From: Gnetum montanum
Lineage: Eukaryota; Streptophyta; Gnetopsida; Gnetales; Gnetaceae
Direction: 5' to 3'
Assembly (NCBI GenBank): GCA_015680685.1
Contig: MNCI01016437.1
Location: 40,551 to 104,550 of the forward strand
Length of the DNA: 64,000 bases
The notes below the pieces were generated by a model. That model was given only the letters and a program-made list of their open reading frames with translations. It ran no database searches and had not been told where the DNA came from. This document shows positions 47,377-58,656 of this stretch, piece after piece. Both the position numbers and the translations under genes were made by a program. How positions within the stretch are numbered: position 1 is the stretch's first letter; each line of letters opens with the position of its first letter.

Positions 47377-48100
47377 CTTTTTGATTTTCTAAGAAGTGTC
47401 CAACTTCTCCCAATTGATGATCTTAGATTAAGGGGTGGAAGTTGGCAATGCTCATATTCCAATGTATATATGCTTTCATTATGGGCATGGGTTTCCTCAG
47501 TTCGTTCCATGCATATTTGGTTGCTCCTTCGAGTAGCTATCAACCACGGGGTGTCTACTACTTCTTGTGTGGTTGCTACATACAGGCATCTTTGTTTCAA
47601 TGTTTTAAGAGTGCACCTGTTACATGGAGACATTTCCTCCATGTCATCACCCAGTGAATCACTGTATGTGATGCATGAAACTTTCCTCTTCTCTATCTTT
47701 CCACATATGTTTATCTTAGAAATTTCCAAGGAAAGATCGTGGATCCTAAGGCATGCATCTATTGTGCCCTTCCCATTATAATTGGGAAGTCCCCTTTGTT
47801 GTTGTTAACTTCAATCACCAGAAAATCAGCTGGGTAGGACCAACCACACAAAATGGTGATGATGTCCTCCACCAATCCTAAGGGGATGGTGATGGACTAG
47901 TCTGCCAGCTCTAGTTGGATGTTGCTCTTCTTAAGTTGGGGCAGGTTCCAGGTGTGATACATCATTCATGAAATTAAGTTGACTCTGGAACTTGAGTCAA
48001 GAAGATCCCTATGTGGTTTGTTCCTAGCAATCTGTAAATAAATTGAGGGACTCCCAGGGTTAGTTAATTTCCTGGGAAGGTGGCCTACCTTAATCCAGTT
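47377..48100 (-). pseudogene. Athila element A protease and linker
   Basis: The minus strand reads YLQIARNKPHRDLLDSSSRV at about 48035-47975, the protease active-site block with D-S-S in place of D-S-G. KKSNIQLELAD, TAG, SIT follow, where the sister copy at 51845 has CAG, and then DFLVIEVNNNKGDFPIIMGR near 47830-47770. The linker KINICGKIEKRKVSCITYS at about 47720-47665 leads toward where RT should be, but after LNLRSSIGRSW the sequence enters the gap and then the 3' noncoding region. RT, RNase H and integrase are missing. Confidence 0.78.
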
Positions 48101-50602
48101 GGTTATGGTATGCATTAACATAACCGTATGCGTTATGCTCTAATTTTGGATGGAAGGGTGCTCCGAAGTGTTAGATGGTGGAGGAGTGTACATGGGCTCC
48201 ACTGCTTCTTGTTGCAATAGTTTGTTTGGGCTTTTGGTTCTGAGGTAAGGTCTTCTCTTTTTACAGTTGTCAAAACTAGCAGTAGGTTGGATATTTACAG
48301 CTCTCGCAGCGTGACGTTGCTACGGTTGAGGAGGAAGTTCCCCTTGCATTGTTGGAGCAGGAGGTGTTATGGGAACTACTTGTGATGGAAGAGGTGCGGA
48401 TGGATTTGGAGGATGGTGTGGATATGAAGTGTCTCTTGAAGGAGAAGAAGTCCTTCTAAAGTACTTTTGAACTTGGTAGTGACAGTTGGGGGTTGTGTGA
48501 CTCATAGAGTCACTTGGAGAAATCGGCTGCTGCACATAATATCCATAAGGATTGGGCTACCGGTAAGGGTATTGATGTTTCGGTGATGGCATCCCCCATG
48601 ACTGTGGGTATTGCCACTGCTGGTGCTATCCAATGGGCTATGATGGAGTTCTACTTGGATAATACATTAGTGGTTGGTGGAACTGCCTTGGGTTACCCTG
48701 TGGATAAGGTAACCTTTGGGGTGTTTGTCGTTGGTTGAGTCTTGGATTAAGTGCATGCACCCCAAACTTCTGTAGATGTGAGATGATGGGGCAACATCCC
48801 TTAGGATGGTCATAGTGGCGGATCTCACATCCACTATCATCATCTGTGTCAGAGTCTATAGCCACATCGTTGTTAGTGATTTTTCCCTTACCCTTGTTAT
48901 GTGTAGGGCTTAAATCTCTCCACTTTTTCTTACCTTTGTCACTACTTTGTTCTACCTTAGACTCTTCCACAATTTTTAAGACAGTTTCAATTTTAGAGTC
49001 TAAGGAACTCCATACATCATCTACCTTAACTGCTATTTCAGTTGTTAATTTTTGGATTGGCAAGGTTTTCCGGTTCACCAACCCTTCGAGTGGGGACTCA
49101 TCCTCTTCATCACAAAATTTCACTCCCTTCTTTCAAAGGGAGGGATCATGGTTGTATTCTTCTGCACTTTCCCTTTTTCGTAGCTCACCTTCTTCATTTG
49201 CTACTTGCTTCAACAAGCTATGCACCTCATGGGCTCTAAGTTGTGAGAGTCTCCCTTGGGCATAAGTCCCAAGGGTTCTTCTAGTTTCATGCCTTAGCCC
49301 ACCCATGATGTGGCGAAGTTGATCCCGCTGAGCATACCCATGGCCTAGGCAATGATGTAACAATGTGTAATAGTGGGCCATGGCAGCATCCAAGGGTTCA
49401 TGATGACCTTGCTTCCAGCCTTGAATCTGCTTATGCAAATTGAATGCTCTAGAGTATGTTTGATACTTTTCGTTGAACAATTCTAGCATCGTACTCCACC
49501 TCCTGATGGTCTCCGATTCTAAGGATCAGTACCAGCTCTCTGCTTCCTTGGTGAGTGTCCTTGGGAACAACTTAAGTTTTTTCTACTCATTTTCTATATT
49601 CTGCAAGACATAGGCATCATGGAATTCCTATAAATGACTTTGTGGATTAGCATTGTATCCCCCCTCAAATCGTGGGATGTTGTTCATGTCTAAATGCCTA
49701 ATCCAACTATCTCTTAAATGCCTTGTGGGAATCCTAACTACCTCCATTATGCCAAGCATACTTTGGATTACGAGTAGGGGCTCATCATGATCATCTCTTT
49801 CATGACGCCTGTGATGTCTACGTTGTTCCCTACTCTCCCTACATCCTTGCCCTTGTCCTCTCTCTCAACTTTCCTGTCGAGGTCTTTCATTTTTCTTAAT
49901 TTTATCCTCACCTTTATGTTCATGATGGCTGCACCCAGATGTGGAAGGAGAGGGTTAATGATGTGAAGAAGGGGAAGAAGAAGGGGAACCATCACCATGA
50001 TGATGTTTCTTGCCTTCTCTTCTGCTACTACGGCCCCGATCGTGGTGACGATCTAAGTGCTCATCCTTAGCATGAGTGGTTGTTCCCTCTGTGAACAGTT
50101 GGTGTTCACGGGCATCAGAACCAGGGATATGTATCGTTGATCATAGGTTCTAATACCCTTCCTCCTCACCATCATTATAAGAGGGAACATCATTTGTTAA
50201 AGAACCCGTGAGAGGGACCTTGCCCTTCAATAGTGCATGTTGACTCTCCTACCTTAAGTCCCTCATATGTTGGGCATCTGTGGGATAATAATCCCTCATG
50301 TCAAAATCTTCCGCAACATATTCAGCATATAGTTCTTACATGCCAATCTATGCCAAGGCACGGAAAAGCATGCAAGAGACTGATCGATCTAGGGGTAACA
50401 CAATGTTACCTTGCAAATCTCTCCATCGCAGTTGTTCGTCTTGATGGAGGATAAAAGTAAAGTCTGAAATATACTCATTAGGATGAGTATAAGCTATCTT
50501 GTATTGTTTAAGACTTGGCTGATTTTGGTTATGTGTTTTATGTTGCCGACTATCTCGTGTATGGTCCTTAGGTGGTGAGTTGCTCTTATGAGAAGAAGGC
50601 AT
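48101..50602 (-). pseudogene. Athila element A gag
   Basis: The start codon is at 50602 (MPSSHKSNSPPKDHTRDSR) about 120 bases after the PBS. The next blocks are IAYTHPNEYISDFTFILHQD, then the capsid part FNEKYQTYSRAFNLHKQIQG and HYYTLLHHCLGHGYAQRDQL at about 49460-49310, which looks like the retrotransposon gag domain. A Glu/Lys-rich stretch (EQSSDKGKKKWRDL) and a DHPKGCCPIISHLQKFGVHA block near 48820-48760 follow. The proline-rich tail (HHPPNPSAPLPSQVVPIT) ends near 48340. It is open over several long pieces, broken by a handful of frameshifts and stops, and better kept than the gag at 12283. Confidence 0.8.
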
Positions 50603-50724
50603 TTTTATCAGAGTGCTAATTTCACTGTTATATCATTTTTGTCTTGATTAACCCAAAGGTTCGTTAAGGCTCACAACGATGTGAGTGATATCCCTTAAGT
50701 TCTATTCGGTGCACAAACACTTAG

Positions 50725-50742
50725 TCCCCGGCAACGGCCCCA
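50725..50742 (-). promoter_or_regulatory. Primer binding site, tRNA-Asp type, element A
   Basis: Minus strand TGGGGCCGTTGCCGGGGA, one base from the LTR end. It differs at one position from the standard Athila/Tat site TGGCGCCGTTGCCGGGGA complementary to tRNA-Asp. Confidence 0.88.
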
Positions 50743-50743
50743 A

Positions 50744-51312
50744 TGATGAGTGGCGAGGTACCCCTACACTCAACCATATGAAACGAGCGTAGCATGCACG
50801 ATCTGGTCGAACTCCGCAGACTAAATGCCGCACGCCCCATGGAACACTTGGGGTTAATCATTCGTTGTCTTCCTAGACTTACTTGTAGTTGTCACGGTGT
50901 ATGGTTAAGCAAGTTCAAGGTATATGATTTTTATAGTCTTTTCTAGTTTTTCTCCTATGCTAAAGGGTGAAGGGTTGAGAAACTAGCTAACTCTAACTAA
51001 GGACTAAGTCTAAATTAACTAGCATCAACATCCGTTTCCACTTACCGTACACACCCTAAACTATGCAACTGTGGCTACCAAACGTTAATCGTTACTAGGA
51101 TCACCACACGTAACACACATGCTCGAAGTGGTTGTACTAAGGCACTTAACTAGCCTAAACGTGATGAGCAACCAATTCCTTGACTAGCCATACACATCCG
51201 TAGATGCTCGTAATCAAGTCGTACTCATCCCACGTTCTAGGGGTTTAGGGTGAGAGAGACTAATCGTGATGAGCAACTGATTCCTTGATTAGCCGTACAC
51301 ATTCGTCAATGT
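50744..51312 (-). repeat. Athila element A, 5' LTR, truncated
   Basis: Starts TGATGAGTGGCGAGGTACCC next to the PBS. It follows the 44532 LTR closely (about 95 percent by eye) until ATTCGTCAATG at about 51311, then diverges, leaving the U3/TATA half missing. The break coincides with an imperfect hairpin (51316-51382) and an inverted Athila fragment. Confidence 0.85.
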
Positions 51313-51315
51313 ATA

Positions 51316-51382
51316 TGGTGCCAGTACATAAAATGTACATAAAATTTATGACAAATGTAATTTTATTTATGTATTAACACCA
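51316..51382. repeat. Imperfect hairpin at a rearrangement junction
   Basis: TGGTGCCAGTACATAAA at 51316-51332 is the reverse complement, at 14 of 17 positions, of TTTATGTATTAACACCA at 51366-51382. Further ACATAAAATTTA-like words lie inside. Confidence 0.7.
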
Positions 51383-52573
51383 ACTGCTCCAACAATGCCA
51401 AAGGCATTTCCCACTCAACTGCAACAACCCAATGTTATGAGGGCTTCCAGTCCTCCACCCTTAGTCGGTCCTAACCATGTTACACTAAAAAGATCCTTCT
51501 CCAGGACCAACAATTTAAATAAGCCCTCACCCTCACAAGCAGTTGAACATCTAAACACCGCCAGACCAAACAAAGTTTTGGGACCCCCTTCAAATAAAAA
51601 ATCATGCCCAATGCACACGGTTATGTTAACACATACCCTTACCTACTAGATTAAAGTAGGCCACCTTCCCAAGAAATTATTTGATCCCAGGGTCCCCCTA
51701 GTATATCTCCAAGTCACTGGGAACGAACCCCATAAGGCTCTCCTTAACTCGGGCTCTAGAGTTAACTTAGTCTCACAAGAATTGTATAAAACCTGGAACC
51801 TGCCTCCACTCAAGAAGAGCAATATCCACTTAGAGTTGGTTGACCAGTCCATCACCGTTCCTTTGGGACAGGTTGAGGACATTGTTACCACTATGGGTGG
51901 TTGGTCATACCTAGCTGATTTCTTGGTGATCCAAATAAACAATGAAAAAGGGGATTTCCCAATCATAATGGGAAGGGCATGGCTAAGTAGAATCGATGCA
52001 CACCTAGGAATCCCTAATCTTTCCCTAGAAATGTCCAAGAAAAACACTTTTGGGAAGATTGAGAGGAAGAGAGTTTCATGCATCGCATATAATGACACAA
52101 GGTGTCATTGCATGCAAAAATCATGGGTGATGCAAAGTTTAACATTGCCTGCATGCAATCAGTATGCACAAGATATTGACATACAAAAGTGCCTATATGC
52201 AGCAGCCACATGACAAGAAAACACCCAGTGGCTAATGGCTGATAAAGAGAGCAACTCGACAAACTGCATGGAACTAGCTGAGGGAATAACTAGTGCTTAC
52301 ATTGAAAACACAAATGTATTAGAGCAGTTCCATTGCCAACTTCTAGCCCTTAACTCGAAAAACATTAATTGGGGGAAGTTGGAGATTCCTGAGAAGTTTA
52401 AACAAGAGTCCCTAGATTTAAAACCATTGCCCACTGGTTTGGAATACATGACCCTTAAAAATGAAAAATCGGTAATCATCAACGCAAAGCTCACGCCCAA
52501 GAAAAAAGAAAGTTTACTAAAGATGAGGGCTACCATGAATCTTGATAGATATGGAGATAGGAAGATGGTCTAA
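51383..52573 (+). pseudogene. Inverted Athila gag-end, protease and linker fragment
   Basis: The plus strand reads a gag tail (MPKAFPTQLQQPNVMRASSP), then KVGHLPKKLFDPRVPLVYLQ and the protease block ALLNSGSRVNLVSQELY near 51739-51790. The catalytic Asp is Asn here (AACTCGGGC). ADFLVIQINNEKGDFPIIMG follows near 51915-51970. The linker carries SKNINWGKLEIPEKFKQ and LPTGLEYMTLKNEKSVIINA and ends at 52573, just before RT would begin. It belongs to the same family as element A but runs in the opposite direction. Confidence 0.82.
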
Positions 52574-52774
52574 TAAGGTGGCATGGTTATGAATCGTAGT
52601 AGCGGAGAAGGCTTGCTAGAAGGAAAGGGTGGAGAAATAGAACCTATCTAACCTACTGTAGATGCGAGCCTGCCCAAGACGGAGAGTGCTCTAAGTAAAT
52701 CTATGAAGGGGAGTACTCGCGAAGGTGTCCACCCCATCAGAAAGGTGAAACCTATTCTTAAAGGTGGACCAAGT
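52574..52774. other. Unassigned spacer
   Basis: No clear domain. It separates the Athila fragment from the LINE fragment. The words CCTATCTAACCTACTG and AGTACTCGCGAAGGTG have no second copy that I noticed. Confidence 0.35.
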
Positions 52775-53265
52775 CTAATACTCGAGATTAGGTAGTTGAA
52801 AAAACACCCCTCCAAGCTTATCTTGAGGAAATTCGACCATATTAAAATCTCCTCCGAATATCCAAGGCACTAGGGGAAGAGCATTTGCAAGTTCTTGCCA
52901 AAGGAGAGCCTGTTCTGTGGAGTCATTTGGGGCATATATTGAGCAAATTCCAAAAGGGCCATGCAAGGAGGAGAAGGTGGCCCAAGAAACTCTATGCCCA
53001 AAATCAAAACCACTTTGAAGGATTTCAGTTTTCCAGTAAGGTGAGAGGAGAATGGTTGTGCCTCCTTTCCCACTCAAATGGGAAGTCGCTAGGATTGAGG
53101 AGTGAGGAAGAAACCAATGGGTAGAAAAGATAAAAGATCGACTAATACCTTAATTTCTTTAAGGAGAAAAAAATCAAAGGCTTTATTAAGACTAGAAATA
53201 AAGTTGCCTGCTTGTTTTCGATGAAGCCTACCAGTACGGCCTCGAACATTCCATGAAAGGAGGTT
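52775..53265 (-). pseudogene. LINE ORF2, endonuclease part
   Basis: The minus strand starts MNLLSWNVRGRTGR at 53265, the usual opening of plant L1-type ORF2 (SWNVRG). LLKEIKV stands where LQETK is usual, and after a frameshift FGHRVSWATFSSLHGPFGIC and IYAPNDSTEQALLWQEL follow. The catalytic IFGGDFNMVEFPQDKLGG block is at about 52870-52815. These are the AP-type endonuclease motifs that nick target DNA. Coding sequence stops at 52775, so the reverse transcriptase and 3' end are missing. Frameshift and stops near 53090 make it dead. Confidence 0.85.
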
Positions 53266-53564
53266 CATGGGAGGATAAGAGGAAATTTGGATGAGAGGTC
53301 AATTGAATATTTAGAAGTTAAATTATCAACTTCCATTGTTCCTGACAAGAGGGAAAAGGAGTTGTTGGTGGAGATAGGGGCCATGGAAGTGTTCAGTGAA
53401 GAGCTAGAGGGAGGAGTAGAACTAAAAGAAGCTTTAACTCATTTCCTTCCACTGCTCACGACGAACTCATCCACCGAAACTGATTCCTTGACAACCTTTG
53501 AGGGGATGACATGGGTGGAGGTATGATTACGTGATTGTTTTTTCTGTAGCTTGGAGGGGCTAGA

Positions 53565-54353
53565 CTAAGAGGAGTTTTGTGGAGTTTTTGGGGTAGGAGA
53601 TCCAAATTTAAAGGATACTGAGGATGGATGTAATGGTGTGACTGGGGGATGGGTGTCCTGAGATGCTACAGATGGTTTCTTCCTAGCTAGGATGGAACAT
53701 GCCGAAATATGATGCTCAGCCCTTTGACAATAGCTACATGAGTTTGGAAGGTAAAAATAGTCAAATTTTTGGATGAAGAGTTTTCCACTAGCAACTAGGG
53801 TCAATGAGGTCTTTTGAAGAGCTATGTCCAATTCAATACAATAATGGAGAATTTGAGTTTCATTGATCATCATCCAATGATCAGAAATAATAGGACCTAG
53901 GATGCTCACAATGTCCCTCTCAACAGATGAGAAAATAAGTGGAAGATTGGGCAATTCCATGTAATAGGGAATTATATTAAAAGCTGGGTCGTTAACATTA
54001 AAGTCAAATTTCCAGGCACAGGCTATTAGGGTTGCATAATGTGTTGGAAACATTTTTAAAGAGAGAGCCTTCTCAACCTGAGAGGCATCGGATAGTTCCA
54101 CTAAAATAAAATTTTGAGCATAGTATCATGCATAAGAAACCTGAATGCCCTAGGGTAGAAGAAGGCTTTGAACTTGAGTGTTGATACTTGGGGACCTTGG
54201 TAAAAATCCCACAATTTGAAAAAAAATAAAACGATTTTTGAAATCATTTGAAACTGCTTCAAAAATATCAATATCATCAGGTAAAAAAAAATCAATTTGA
54301 GGTGAGGTAGAGGAACTTCCTTGAGGAAGAGCAGAATCTGACGAATCAGACAT
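53565..54353 (-). pseudogene. LINE ORF1, RNA-binding protein
   Basis: A first frame from 54353 (MSDSSDSALPQGSSSTSPQI, then FFLPDDIDIFEAVSNDFKN) shifts into a 178-codon frame at 54101-53565. The later part reads WKFDFNVNDPAFNIIPYYME, VERDIVSILGPIISDHWMM and the CCHC zinc knuckle CSYCQRAEHHISAC (C-x2-C-x4-H-x4-C complete), near 53745-53700. A Ser/Thr/Pro-rich tail follows. The layout fits ORF1 of plant L1-type LINEs, an RNA-binding partner of ORF2. It lies directly before the endonuclease frame on the same strand. Confidence 0.82.
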
Positions 54354-54655
54354 TGCAACTCGCTTGCCTATGCAACAAGCGCAACCTCTTCATAGTGGCA
54401 ATGCAGAGACGTCCAACCAGCACTCCAAATTGATTCAGATCTGTAAACGCACTCTCTTGATCGTATTTTTGGATGCCGATTTTCCAAGAAAAACTGAGCG
54501 GAGTAAAGCAGATGCGATGCAAAATTTAGAAAATTCATATCTGTGTTTGTTATCCCGCTGTGAGTTGTTGACAAGACTTTTGTGGACCCTAACACTATCA
54601 GCAGGTGCAATGGCGCATGAAAGGTGGAGAGAAGAGTAGATTAGAGTAGCAGGGA
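54354..54655 (-). other. Probable LINE 5' untranslated region
   Basis: Lies directly before ORF1 on the minus strand and shows no separate coding signal. The upstream limit near 54655 is a guess. Confidence 0.4.
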
Positions 54656-55626
54656 ACCCAAGATAATGGATCCATGGGGATCCTCATAACACTTGTTAAA
54701 ACCTCTGTGTCATACTTTGTGTGAACAATATAAGAAGTTGCATCCTAATTCATTCTCATAATACTTCTCCTGCACAAAATTCTCCTACACCAGCTCTGCA
54801 TCGCTCATCCTTGCACCGTGCCTTTCCTCTGCCCACTCGTTTGGCCAAATTATGGCTCTTAAGGAAATGGATTTGATGCCCTCCTTACCTTTGCAAATTT
54901 TCATGCNAATATATGATATTTAATTTTTTAAAAAAATTAATATATATAAATTTTCTCTATCACTGTCCCCAGCTACAAACCTATCCCCACTTTTTATTAA
55001 CGCACACATACCCAAACAGGTTCAGAATCACAAATCCTTCATTCGTATCTTCGAAAAATTGAATTCTTGCTTTAACAACTCTACCTAAATTTATCTGTGG
55101 AGCTATCTTTACATCTAACGTACTTTAATTTTTTACACCAATGCTGACATGCGCTACCAGTAACCACAATTATCAAAGAATCTTTTTCACATGTACACGA
55201 CAAGATTGGCTCAACCATATTTTCTGTGACTGCGTTTTCTTGGGCTGCATGCAATCTAGATGCCACCATTGAGATCAAAGCTTCTCTTTTCTAACTAAAC
55301 ATCAGTTAACATTCAATGCACTCCTCTCTCGATACTCCAAACTAAACGAAATAACAACATTAAACAACCATTAAGGAAGTCATCTCAAATAGTGGTAAGT
55401 GGTAACCAAGAAGAAAAATAAGCAGCTTAAAATGCATGGATACACCATAACCCAACTTATCCATGGATGCCATTGCAACAAATCCAAGTGTTATAATGAA
55501 TGAGTGATAGAAAGAAATATAGGCAATAGGAAGTTCAGGCAAGTGAGAGATAAAAAAAACCTATGCAACATTTTCTGCACACACGTGCTTCAGAATTTGA
55601 GACAGAAAACCTTAGTAGTTTTAATG
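54656..55626. other. No recognised feature; single-N join at 54907
   Basis: Mixed AT-rich sequence with one N at 54907. Contains GGATCCATGGGGATCC near 54668 and no supported gene. Unlike 20113, the N here is not flanked by a duplication I can see. Confidence 0.4.
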
Positions 55627-56066
55627 TAAGAAAATAATTATGTAGAAAACCAGATGGCACAAGTAATCAAAGCACAGAATAAGAAAGTAAATGGCACAAG
55701 AAATTCACATACATAAATAATTGGAAATGCACAATTCCTGAGCAAATGGAATTGACCTTCAGCCATTGATGTCTTAGATTAAATTTGGCGTTTGAATTCT
55801 TCTTTCACACAGGTGCTTTGCAATGATGGTGTATGCAATATTCAAGCATTTGTAGAAGGGACTAAAACTGCAATCCTACTATAATTTGTGGTGCCTTTAT
55901 TCTCCCAATCAAGAACGAATTTATAGGCTACAAAATCGATTACCATAAGAGACCCAATGCCAATGTGTAAAAAATGCATTACTTGATATGGAGACCACCT
56001 TAATGCATTATCCAGCTCATACAAACACGTTAGTGGGTATGGTGGCCACTTTCATGCATCAATTAA
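55627..56066 (-). repeat. Ty1/copia LTR, second copy, interrupted
   Basis: Starts TGTAAGAAAATAATTATGTAG and aligns with the LTR at 42927 through AAATTTGGCGTTTGAATTC, AGGTGCTTTGCAATGATGG and GAGACCACCTTAATGC. It has no primer binding site or copia coding sequence beside it, so it looks like a solo LTR. It is cut at 56066 by the Athila LTR of A'. Confidence 0.82.
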
Positions 56067-56881
56067 TGATGAGTGGTGAGGTACCCATACACTCAACCAT
56101 ACAAATACGAACGTAACACGCGTGATTCGGTCGAACACCGTAGACTAAGTGTCTACACGCCTCATGGAACACTTAAGGTTAATCATTCGTTGTCTTCCCA
56201 TACTTACTTGTATTTGTCACGGTATGGTTAAGTAAGTCCGAGGTATATGATTTTCATTATCTTTTTGGTTTTATCTCCTAAGCTGATGAGGTGAAAGGTA
56301 AAGAGATTAATTAACTAACTCTAACTAACTAACTAAGTCTGAATTAACCTAGCATCAACATCCGTTCCCACTTACCATTTACACCCTGAACCAATGCAAC
56401 CGTGGTTACCAAATGCTAGTTGTTGCTGGGATCACCATGTGTAATGCACATGCTCAAAGCGGTCGTACTAAGGCACTTAACTAGGAGAGAAGGGTTGAGA
56501 GAGATTTAATTCCTAATAAAGCATGTAAATGGAAAGAAATAAATAAAGTCCTAATTCGCCTATTCCATGCACTACAAGGTTTATCCAAGAAGTTTGTCTT
56601 TATTTCCATACACAAATATGTGTTCAAGTACAATATCTGCTCAGATAAAGATTTGTTCACTTTGGAGCTCCTACTATGGGCATATGAAAAATATTCTATC
56701 TTTGGAGTGATCAAACTGCCAGATTTTTTCTACGGTCTAGGCCTAGAATTCAAAACAAGGGAGAGCCTCCTCTTATTTATAGATTTTGTGGCACACTGCG
56801 ATATCGGGTGGGATGCCATATCACGGCGGACACGATATCGTGTACGTGATATCATGGCCCATGCGATATTGTGTCCCATCA
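56067..56881 (-). repeat. Athila element A', 3' LTR
   Basis: Bounded by TGATGAG at 56067 and CCCATCA ending at 56881, and aligned with 44532-45494. The block of about 100 bases with two GATGAGCAGCCGATTCC words is missing in this copy, making it shorter (815 versus 963 bases). A minus-strand TATA box is at 56774-56781. The palindrome ACACGATATCGTGTACGTGATATC-type block lies near 56829-56855. The polypurine tract TACCCCCATGAC (plus) follows. Confidence 0.88.
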
Positions 56882-58454
56882 TACCCCCATGACTAAATGA
56901 AAACTCATCCTCGAGTTCCTTACTATGTTGGAAATGGAGAAAGAAAAAGAACAAGAAAGATAGAGAAAAAGAGACAACGATAACATTGATGAAATGGATG
57001 TCAAGATGGAAATGAACAAAATAAAATAGATTACAAAAATGTTATGGAAGAGAATTTAACTGGTGCACCAAATAGGAATGTCAGTGGGTCCTCCCCAAAG
57101 CAAGCTCATGCCCTTAATGCCCTGACAAACCCACATTCAAAGAGTCCATAGGCTCGAGGAATGTCATTTGGAACAAGAGTTAAAGTCTTAACTACAAGAA
57201 TTTACCAAAAATAAAACAATGCATTAGCCAAAATATATACACTAAGGATACAACCGGCAATGAGGTGAACAATGGAGAGAAGGATGGAGAGAAGAGAATG
57301 GAATGGAATCCCAAGAACAAGGTGGTGTACAGCCCCTTGTGTAGTGCATGATTAATGTGACTCAGAAAATATCATTCCAACTTTGACCTCAAACAAACCA
57401 CTTCCAGTGACTTTGGATTAATGCATGTGGTCAAACCATCCTCTTGAAGTAACAAAAATGCCTTCACCCAAGAGCCACCACCATTCCGATGAAACAAGGA
57501 GGAGAAAATGGGAAGCGACAAGGGCCTTAGTTAGAGGGAACATTTTTATTTTAGTTACATAACCAGTTCTTGTAGCCCGAATGATTATTTCGTCTAAGGG
57601 GTGTGCTTTAAATTCTCACTTTGTCATTTTTTTTATGTGTTTATGCGTGATAACCACACCATGCAAAGACTTTGTTATTTTTATTGGCTTAACTTCCCAA
57701 TGATTGGGTAACGTCGAAACGGTAAGAAAACTCAAGAAGAAAACATCCAAGCACCCAAGAGAATGGCCAACACAAAAGCATCAAGTTCCCTTGAAGTCAC
57801 ACCCTTTTTAATCCTTGAGTCCTTCATTAGTTTGAGAAATGCCCAGTCACTGGTTCGTTAGAGTTCTTATTATTGAAAGGGACTATACATTTCCAAGTTG
57901 AGAGAGACCATAGAAAGTTGTGGATAAATGGATGAAGTAAACTCATTGCATGTCATATCAAAAGAAACATACCTTAGTATCAACATCGTGACTTAAAGGT
58001 AAAAATCAAACACTAGAAACCAATATAAAACAGTTCATACCATCATGAAGAACACTTATTGGATGACAAACTTACAAGGTGCATCACGCACACACACACA
58101 CACACACAAAATGAAAAAGTATAATGATGATGTAAAACAAAAACAAGAAAAGTTAAAGAAAGTTGTAAAATAAAAACAAGAAAATTTAAAGAAATTTGTA
58201 AAACAAAAATGTGTAAGACAAAAACGTGTAAAACAAAAACATGTAAAAAAACGTGTAAAAAAAATGTGTAAAACAAAAACGTTGTAAAACAAAAACATGT
58301 AAAAAAAACTAAAAAGAACTGAGGGCCCCCAAAATGATTAGCATAGGTGGCCATCTCCCCCATGACTGAATGGAAAGGGAGAGATCCAAAATAATGAATG
58401 CCTATTTGAGTTTCTTAAAAGTGCCCAACTTCTCCCCATTGATGTTCTTAGATT
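56882..58454 (-). other. 3' region and linker remnant of Athila element A'
   Basis: Aligns with 46095-47149 and with the flanks of the 47150 gap. From 58110 to 58310 the A-rich word GTAAAACAAAAACATGTAAAA is repeated about ten times, and a (CA)n run is at 58085-58108. At about 58400-58408 the downstream sequence meets the linker that normally precedes RT (minus-strand CATCAATGGGGAGAAGTTGG), so RT, RNase H and integrase are deleted. The match to A ends at 58454. Confidence 0.75.
58085..58108. repeat. (CA)n microsatellite
   Basis: Nearly pure CA dinucleotide run of about 11 units within the Athila 3' region. Confidence 0.95.
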
Positions 58455-58656
58455 AAGGGGCTAGTAGGAAAGAGGAACCAATTGTGTAAGGTCATATGAA
58501 GAGATAAACATTTTTTGGACATTTTTTCTGAAAGTTTTTCTAACTGTGCAATCATATGAACTAAGAACTTAATAAACTAAGGTAATGAGTAAGGTATAAG
58601 TTGATTAATGATAAAGAACACAACCTTAGTAACATCCAATCTTTACTTAATTGTAG
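58455..58656 (+). other. Spacer before the coiled-coil gene
   Basis: Non-coding stretch beginning where the match to Athila element A ends. It ends with CTTTACTTAATTGTAG just before the first in-frame ATG at 58657, which looks like an intron 3' end. Confidence 0.4.

Noticed and set aside
47121-47413. Open frames running through the Ns
   Set aside because: They exist only because unknown bases cannot give stops.
54665-54685. GGATCCATGGGGATCC palindrome
   Set aside because: Short, single and without context; could be chance.
58043-58363. A 106-codon minus-strand frame rich in Phe, Cys and Val
   Set aside because: Translation of the (CA)n run and the A-rich GTAAAACAAAAA repeat; no biological signal.
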